From NCBI RefSeq assembly GCF_000426345.1, contig NZ_AUFE01000037.1, positions 1-64,000 on the forward strand: 64,000 bases of DNA, read 5' to 3'. The stretch's first letter is position 1, and each line of letters begins with the position of its first letter. This DNA is from Cupriavidus phytohabitans (GTDB lineage Bacteria; Pseudomonadota; Gammaproteobacteria; Burkholderiales; Burkholderiaceae). Below are positions 59,060 through 64,000 of this stretch, piece by piece. The translations under genes and the position numbers were made by a program. The notes beneath the pieces were generated by a model. That model was not told the DNA's origin, searched no databases, and saw only the letters and a program-made list of their open reading frames with translations.

Positions 59060-59884
59060 TCAATCCCGCGATTGCGAGAGCTGGCTAAACACTGCCGGCC
59101 TCTTTTCCCTGAATGCAGCCACGCCCTCGATGGCGTCGGGGCTTGCCTTGCAAACAGAAGCAGCCAATTCGTGGGCGACATCCATAGCGTTCTCCCCAAC
59201 GAGACGCAGCAGTCGCTTTCCCACCGATAGTGACGTGGAAGAACGTGACGCTAGTACGCTGCAGATACGATCGACCTCGACATCCAGGCATTCTACTGAT
59301 GCTACTTTATGCAGTAGTCCCCACGCTTGTGCGGTGACGGCGTCGACGGACTCACCTAGCAGGACAAGAGAGCGGGCACGCGCGGGCCCTACAAGCTCAG
59401 AGATGCGCTGGCAACCCAGCCAGCCAGGAATGGCACCCACTGTGGACTCCGGAAAACCCACCTCTACGCTAGCGCACGCGATAAGAAAATCACAGCTCAG
59501 CGCGAGCTCCAAGCCTCCCCCTAGGGCGTTTCCGCGAAGCACTGCAATCGTCGGAATCTCGAGTTCGGCGATACGTCTGAAAATGCGATTGCCCGCACGA
59601 ACAAATCGGGCACCCATGGCCTGAGCGTCGAGGGATCCCCACTCTGAAATGTCGGCGCCACTGCAAAAGAAGCGCTGCCCGGCACCGCGCAGCACGACGA
59701 CCCGAATGTCGGGGCTAGCCTCCACGATATCGAGCAGATTCCCGATTTGAGAGAGCATAGCGAGCGTGAGGGCATTGTGCTTCGCGCTACGATTCAGTGT
59801 GATAGTGGCGACACTACCCCGCACTTCGTACTGTACGTCCTCGGATCCAAGTTGCTGAGCGTCGGAGTTCATCGTGAATTGCAT
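59060..59884 (-). CDS. Enoyl-CoA hydratase/isomerase family protein
   Basis: This 274-residue crotonase has TLNRSAKHNALTLAMLSQIG, the oxyanion-hole segment QRFFCSGADISEWG and ALGGGLELALSCDFLIACAS with VGFPESTVGAIPGWLG carrying the catalytic-position Glu. The family length is normal. An AAGGAATTACG site precedes the ATG at 59884, nine bases after the CoA transferase stop. It probably acts on the thioester formed by that enzyme. Confidence 0.91.
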   Translation of the reverse strand: MQFTMNSDAQQLGSEDVQYEVRGSVATITLNRSAKHNALTLAMLSQIGNLLDIVEASPDIRVVVLRGAGQRFFCSGADISEWGSLDAQAMGARFVRAGNRIFRRIAELEIPTIAVLRGNALGGGLELALSCDFLIACASVEVGFPESTVGAIPGWLGCQRISELVGPARARSLVLLGESVDAVTAQAWGLLHKVASVECLDVEVDRICSVLASRSSTSLSVGKRLLRLVGENAMDVAHELAASVCKASPDAIEGVAAFREKRPAVFSQLSQSRD

Positions 59885-59893
59885 CGTAATTCC

Positions 59894-61411
59894 TTAGTTC
59901 GTGACGTTGACAAGCAGACTGGAATCGACCAGCGGGGCAAATCCCATTCTTGCCAGCACGTCCTTCTCTACATCTACGCCTGGGGCGACTTCAACCAGGC
60001 GCACCCCCTCCGGGTCCAGACGGAAAACTGCCCGTTCCGTAACGTAGAGAACCTCCTTGCCAGCCTTGCGGGCTTCTCGACCACTGAATGTCACGTGTCG
60101 TACTCGTTCCACGAGCTTCGGTATTTCTCCGGGGGAAATAATGCTGACGTTCTCACCATCCTCCTGAATCTCGAGTCCCTTCGTCTCGAAAGCACCGCAG
60201 AACACGACTTTCTTAGCGCCATGGGTGATATCCATGAATCCACCAGGGCCAACCACCGTTGTGCCGAGTTTGGATACATTCACGTTCCCTTCCGCGTCCA
60301 TTTCGCCCATGCCAAGGAACGTGATATCAATGCCCCCCCCGCTATAGAAATCAAACTGATCAACACTGGCCACAATAGCGTCCGCATTTCGCGCCGCGCC
60401 GAACATCACGCCATCCAACATGTTTCCGTTGTGAATTCCTTGTTCGACGGTACACCAGTAGGCGCCCTCTTGCCCCTCGGCTGCCAGCAAACCGGGAATA
60501 GCCCCAGGGAAGCCGAAGCCGAAGTTCACCGATTGCCCCGGCACCAACTCCCTTGCGGCACGCTCTGCGACGAGCCGTCGAATGACAATGGGAGCCTCCT
60601 GCTCCGTACCCGAAATTTCGCAACGCGACTCGCCGCTCAGTGTGGGGTCGTATTCCGCAATTTGACACTGTGGTTGGGTTGGCACCTCCACGAGAGTTGA
60701 CACCAAAACTCCTGGAATGCGCACTTGGCGCGGAGAGATGTGCTCTCCGGACTGGATCCTGCGCTTCACCTGGACAATGACCTTGCCGCCGCTATTGCTA
60801 GCAGCGAGGGCCAACGCATACACATCTAGGTCGGCCGGCTCATGCCGCGTAGTCACGTTCCCTTTCTCATCCGCCGCAGATGCCATCACGATAGCGAAGT
60901 CGATTTTGAACGGCTTGTAACGCAAATACTCCTCGCCACCAAGGCTGACTACCTCCACAAGGTCATCGGTGGCCGAGGCATTAATTTTGCCGCCGTTTAC
61001 ACGCGGATCGGCAAATGTACCCAACCCTACACGGGTGATGACGCCCGGTCTCCCAGCGCCAATCTCTCTGAACAAGGTGGCGAGGACGCCTGCGGGAAAG
61101 CTGTAAGCCTCAATTTGCTCAGTGCGCGCGAGTTCCTGCATAGCTGGGGACCAACGCCAATGACCACCGATCACACGCTTGACCATACCGGGATGCGCGA
61201 ACCGACCTAGGCCACTACCCTTCCCATCCCCAATCCCTAAGGCATGGACCACGGTGAGATTTCTTGGGTGCCCAGTCGCCAAAAATCGCCGCTCAAGTGC
61301 TGCCAGCACGGCATCAGCCTCCAACAATCCACCGCCGGATCCAGAGATCGCCACTGTCGCGCCATCTTGAATCTGTTCAACCACAACTTCCAAGCTCTTC
61401 CACTTGCCCAC
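59894..61411 (-). CDS. Family I CoA transferase (propionate/acyl CoA-transferase type, fused subunits)
   Basis: This 505-residue protein is a fused alpha-beta family I CoA transferase, like propionate CoA-transferase. The N-terminal half has TVAISGSGGGLLEADAVLAA and the C-terminal half the catalytic Glu323 in YWCTVEQGIHNGNMLDGVMF. It exchanges CoA between acyl-CoA donors and carboxylates through a glutamyl thioester. The start is GTG at 61411 with GGAGG seven bases upstream. Palindrome B lies 48 bases before it. It leads the leftward operon with the hydratase and MFS genes. Confidence 0.9.
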   Translation of the reverse strand: MGKWKSLEVVVEQIQDGATVAISGSGGGLLEADAVLAALERRFLATGHPRNLTVVHALGIGDGKGSGLGRFAHPGMVKRVIGGHWRWSPAMQELARTEQIEAYSFPAGVLATLFREIGAGRPGVITRVGLGTFADPRVNGGKINASATDDLVEVVSLGGEEYLRYKPFKIDFAIVMASAADEKGNVTTRHEPADLDVYALALAASNSGGKVIVQVKRRIQSGEHISPRQVRIPGVLVSTLVEVPTQPQCQIAEYDPTLSGESRCEISGTEQEAPIVIRRLVAERAARELVPGQSVNFGFGFPGAIPGLLAAEGQEGAYWCTVEQGIHNGNMLDGVMFGAARNADAIVASVDQFDFYSGGGIDITFLGMGEMDAEGNVNVSKLGTTVVGPGGFMDITHGAKKVVFCGAFETKGLEIQEDGENVSIISPGEIPKLVERVRHVTFSGREARKAGKEVLYVTERAVFRLDPEGVRLVEVAPGVDVEKDVLARMGFAPLVDSSLLVNVTN

Positions 61412-61458
61412 TTCAGGCCTCCGTCAACCCTATCATCACACTCATCTGCGTCGTACAT

Positions 61459-61483
61459 GTAACGAACCAGATGGTTACTTATG
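61459..61483. promoter_or_regulatory. Shared palindrome, copy B (CoA transferase promoter)
   Basis: The core ACGAACCAGATGGTTACTTA (61462-61481) has arms TAACGAACC and, on the other strand, TAAGTAACC, matching at seven of nine positions. It lies 48 bases upstream of the CoA transferase start, a repressing position. Confidence 0.7.
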
Positions 61484-61604
61484 AAGAATACTGTCACATG
61501 CATATGCAAAGGACAAGGAATGTTTCCGACTCTGCGGGTTTACCTGTAAACCCAAGCCCAGCCTCAGAACGAGGACATTGACAGCCGTCACTGCCTCGCA
61601 TTAA

Positions 61605-61628
61605 ATAACGAACTGGTTGGTTACTTAG
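61605..61628. promoter_or_regulatory. Shared palindrome, copy C (porin side)
   Basis: The core ACGAACTGGTTGGTTACTTA (61608-61627) is the third copy of the motif. Its centre is about 146 bp from copy B. It lies about 275 bases upstream of the porin gene and 194 bases upstream of the CoA transferase gene. Confidence 0.68.
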
Positions 61629-61902
61629 TAGGCTCGAGGCGAGTTGGGCGGTGTACTGGGAGGCGCTTCAGCCCGCGTCGCCAACAGGGCACGCACCACA
61701 CCCTGAATGTCCTGGCGAGGGGACGCAACATTACTTGTCACCCTCATCACCGGAGCGCGCCGCACCATCGACCAAGCTCGTCGGGCATCTAGGTCACTCA
61801 CCAGGCAACCAATGGCTTACCTCGTACAAATTAAATTGAGGCTAGGCCAGCTCATAGCGAAGAAAGAAACTGATAGGAAAAGAGGGAGCGAGATAAAAGA
61901 TC

Positions 61903-62955
61903 ATGAGGCAACAACTACTCCTTTGCGCCGCAGCGATGAGCTGCACTGTGACCCAGCTTGCGCATGCAGAAGGTAGCGTTACCCTATTCGGCTTGGTCGA
62001 TACGACCATTCGATACACTACTAATGAGAATCCGTCGGGAGATCGCAAACTGCAGATGGCAGAAGGTGTCTTGACGGGAAGCCGTTGGGGCTTGATAGGC
62101 AAAGAAGAGCTGGGTGGCAATAATCAAGCCATCTTCGTATTGGAATCTGGTTTTGCACTAGATTCAGGGCAAAGTCTTCAAGGAGGGCGGCTATTCGGCC
62201 GCCGCGTGTACACAGGTCTGCAAGGGGAATTCGGCACCATCACGCTGGGACGTCAATACACTGTCATCCATGAGGCTATTGCTAAGAACGATGCCATGGC
62301 TCTGGCAAACCTTGCCTTAGTTGGCTTTCAAGGGGGGAACTACACAGGCGGTGTGCGGCAAGACAATATGCTGAAGTACACCGGAATTTTTGGTGGTTTC
62401 TCTATTGCCGCCCAACATGCATTTGGCGAGGTAGCAGGAAGCGTTGCGAAATCGTCTTCGACCGGTGGAAGCATTTCTTACGCGGGCGGTCCCTTCTCCG
62501 TAACAGGTGGCTATCAAATCATCCGGGACACGGCTAGCTATTTCGGCGTCACGGTCCCGGTTAGCGATCAAAAGGTCTGGACGCTCGGGGGTAACTATGC
62601 ATTTGGTAAGGCAAAGCTATTCCTGAATTACGTTCACAATAGCCTCACCACTGCAGATTATCGCAACCAGGTGGTCCATCTGGGGTTGAGCTATTCGATC
62701 AATAGCGCCTGGACCTTTACCGCCCTCGGCAACTACGATCACCTGAACCACGCATCTCAGTCTGGCAATCGGTATGGCGGCGCACTCATGCTGGACTACG
62801 CGATGAGCAAACGAACCGATGTCTATGCGGAGGCGGACTACACCAAGCTATCCGGCGCTTGGACTACGCTGGCATCGCAGAATGGATTCACGACGCCATT
62901 TTACGGCCACGACAACCGCGTCGGTCTGACGGTGGGCGTTCGCCACAAGTTTTAA
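61903..62955 (+). CDS. Gram-negative porin (Burkholderia OmpC-like)
   Basis: This 350-residue outer-membrane porin has a signal peptide (residues 1-22, ending QLAHAEG), then SVTLFGLVDTTIRYTTNENP, SRWGLIGKEELGGNNQAIF and FGRRVYTGLQGEFGTITLGR, all standard for 16-strand betaproteobacterial porins. It ends in VGVRHKF, with the C-terminal Phe needed for assembly. It probably gives the organic acid handled by the neighbouring TctCBA or MFS transporters a way across the outer membrane; shared palindromes support coregulation. Confidence 0.94.
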   Translation: MRQQLLLCAAAMSCTVTQLAHAEGSVTLFGLVDTTIRYTTNENPSGDRKLQMAEGVLTGSRWGLIGKEELGGNNQAIFVLESGFALDSGQSLQGGRLFGRRVYTGLQGEFGTITLGRQYTVIHEAIAKNDAMALANLALVGFQGGNYTGGVRQDNMLKYTGIFGGFSIAAQHAFGEVAGSVAKSSSTGGSISYAGGPFSVTGGYQIIRDTASYFGVTVPVSDQKVWTLGGNYAFGKAKLFLNYVHNSLTTADYRNQVVHLGLSYSINSAWTFTALGNYDHLNHASQSGNRYGGALMLDYAMSKRTDVYAEADYTKLSGAWTTLASQNGFTTPFYGHDNRVGLTVGVRHKF

Positions 62956-62978
62956 GTCCACCGTTCTCGCCTGCGATC

Positions 62979-63009
62979 GGCGCACTGGTAAGTCCATTAC
63001 AAGTGCGCC
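62979..63009 (+). terminator. Hairpin after the porin gene
   Basis: GGCGCACT and AGTGCGCC form an eight-bp stem; after a single mismatch the inner GTAA/TTAC adds four more pairs around a five-base loop. It begins 24 bases after the porin stop. The following bases are GCTTTGCC, so the T-tract is weak. Confidence 0.6.
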
Positions 63010-63165
63010 GCTTTGCCATGCTTAATGAAGGCCAGGCGCCATACCCCGCAGCGTGGCCCCAACCTACCGGATCACTACAAGGTGGCCATTGCTGGGAACA
63101 AACGCACCGACACTCGAAGCTACGCTTCCGGTAAGCAGACTCCAAGTGCTAATCGGAGTTAGGCC

Positions 63166-63981
63166 ATGCCAATGCTGAAGATTCCAAAAGTCATCAAACA
63201 GAAGGCCGAAGGTCAAGCGGCAGATGCGATTCGGGAGGCCATTATGGATGGCGTGATTCTACCGGGCGCTCGAATCACGGAGGTACAACTAGCGGCTGAA
63301 ATGAGTCTATCCCGTGCAACAATACGCACGGCGCTTCATCAGTTACAGAAGGAAGGACTCACCACACTAATTCCATATACCGGCTGGACGGTTATTTCAC
63401 TGACTGCGAAGGATGCGTGGGAGTTGTACACCATTCGGTCCAGTATTGAGAGACTCGCGGCTCGCATGGTTGCTTATAGCATCAACGAGGCCAAGCGCAG
63501 CGCTATCTCGGCTAGCCTTGAAAGACTTATTTCAATTAGCAAAACGGGGAATACACAAGTCATTGCAGATGCGTATTTCGCTTTGCATAATACGATCGTC
63601 TCGCAAGCACACCATGGCAGGCTACTTTCCCAATACGAGTCCGTTGAGCAGCAGGTTCGCCTATGTATCCGCTCCACCAGTTCGTTCATGCATGACGTTT
63701 CCGCGCTCCTGGAGCAGCAAAGTTTCATCGTCGAAGCGATACTAAACGGTGATATCGATGAGGCCGGGAATCTCGCGGAGACTCACAATCTTAGCGAAGG
63801 GAATACCCCTAATACCCTCGCGGCCAGTAGCTACGCTAATGGCACGCGACTGCAAGCCTGGCTTGCTTACGTTTGGCTCGCTACAGGTTCAGAGGTTGTC
63901 GATTGGATGTTCAAGGGCACACTGGCGGTCAGATTTCGATTGAGGAACTGCATGAAGCGGCCTCGGAACTGGACCGCGTGA
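63166..63981 (+). CDS. GntR-family regulator (FCD type), altered C-terminus
   Basis: This 271-residue regulator has a winged helix (DAIREAIMDGVILPGARITE, then LSRATIRTALHQLQKEGL) and an FCD effector domain with candidate metal-ligand residues in YFALHNTIVSQ and NLAETHNLSEG. FCD regulators normally end soon after the last His, at about 220-240 residues. Here another 50 residues of unrelated composition follow, which suggests a frameshift or a junction near 63800. It is downstream of the porin and may control the right-hand genes beyond the window. Confidence 0.8.
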   Translation: MPMLKIPKVIKQKAEGQAADAIREAIMDGVILPGARITEVQLAAEMSLSRATIRTALHQLQKEGLTTLIPYTGWTVISLTAKDAWELYTIRSSIERLAARMVAYSINEAKRSAISASLERLISISKTGNTQVIADAYFALHNTIVSQAHHGRLLSQYESVEQQVRLCIRSTSSFMHDVSALLEQQSFIVEAILNGDIDEAGNLAETHNLSEGNTPNTLAASSYANGTRLQAWLAYVWLATGSEVVDWMFKGTLAVRFRLRNCMKRPRNWTA

Positions 63982-64000
63982 AGGTGAGCATATTCTTCGG

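Larger units (their letters stand above)
61412..61902. other. Divergent regulatory gap of 491 bases between CoA transferase and porin genes
   Basis: No convincing gene is present. The gap holds palindromes B and C and must carry the promoters of the leftward CoA transferase operon and the rightward porin. The porin leader is purine-rich, with GGGAGCGAGA just before the ATG. Confidence 0.55.

Overview
The window looks like a high-GC Burkholderiales chromosome (Cupriavidus/Ralstonia type). The reasons are five Bug-type tripartite-tricarboxylate receptors (four without membrane partners), many LysR, TetR and IclR regulators, a Burkholderia-type trimeric porin, and clusters of CoA-based and aromatic catabolic genes. 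The genus assignment is inference. I see no rRNA, tRNA, CRISPR array or replication origin.

Layout. 0.2-14.3 kb: a LysR regulator and two divergent catabolic gene sets with two related COG3618 amidohydrolases, two Bug receptors, a TRAP transporter, a CoA transferase, an enoyl-CoA hydratase with an apparent internal deletion, an iron alcohol dehydrogenase, an FMN 2-hydroxyacid dehydrogenase, and an FAH-family gene interrupted by an in-frame TGA. 14.4-15.0 kb: an exported PPC/DUF296 protein. 15.4-21.1 kb: an electrophile and carbonyl reduction block (two Old Yellow Enzymes, dkgB, a YafC-like LysR, an MFS pump) with an identical 15-bp LysR-type box at two promoters. 21.2-29.2 kb: a 2-ketogluconate operon (ptxS, kguE, kguK, kguD) in which an amino-acid-type ABC importer stands where the usual MFS transporter KguT would be, plus a shikimate-dehydrogenase-like gene. 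Three PtxS-type palindromes are visible.

29.2-37.9 kb: an IclR regulator diverges from a sulfatase, a Bug receptor, a two-subunit hydroquinone 1,2-dioxygenase, 4-hydroxymuconic semialdehyde dehydrogenase, a maleylacetate reductase with most of its middle deleted, hydroxyquinol 1,2-dioxygenase, a YCII protein and a Rieske ferredoxin. 38.0-47.8 kb: a TetR-linked acyl-CoA cluster (racemase-like CoA transferase, DUF35 plus thiolase-like pair lacking the usual Cys, acyl-CoA dehydrogenase, acyl-CoA synthetase, SDR, hydratase, Bug receptor, nitronate monooxygenase-like protein).

47.9-64 kb appears less GC-rich by eye and is mosaic: a LysR/SDR pair, a strip of gene fragments (DUF993, SDR, pyruvate carboxylase), a complete TctCBA transporter, IS66 remnants on both sides of a TetR gene, then MFS permease, enoyl-CoA hydratase, family I CoA transferase, porin and GntR regulator. 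Three near-identical imperfect palindromes tie the tct genes, the CoA transferase operon and the porin side into one probable TetR regulon. Together the genes describe uptake and CoA- or ring-cleavage-based breakdown of organic acids, sugar acids and aromatics, with several visible cases of gene decay.
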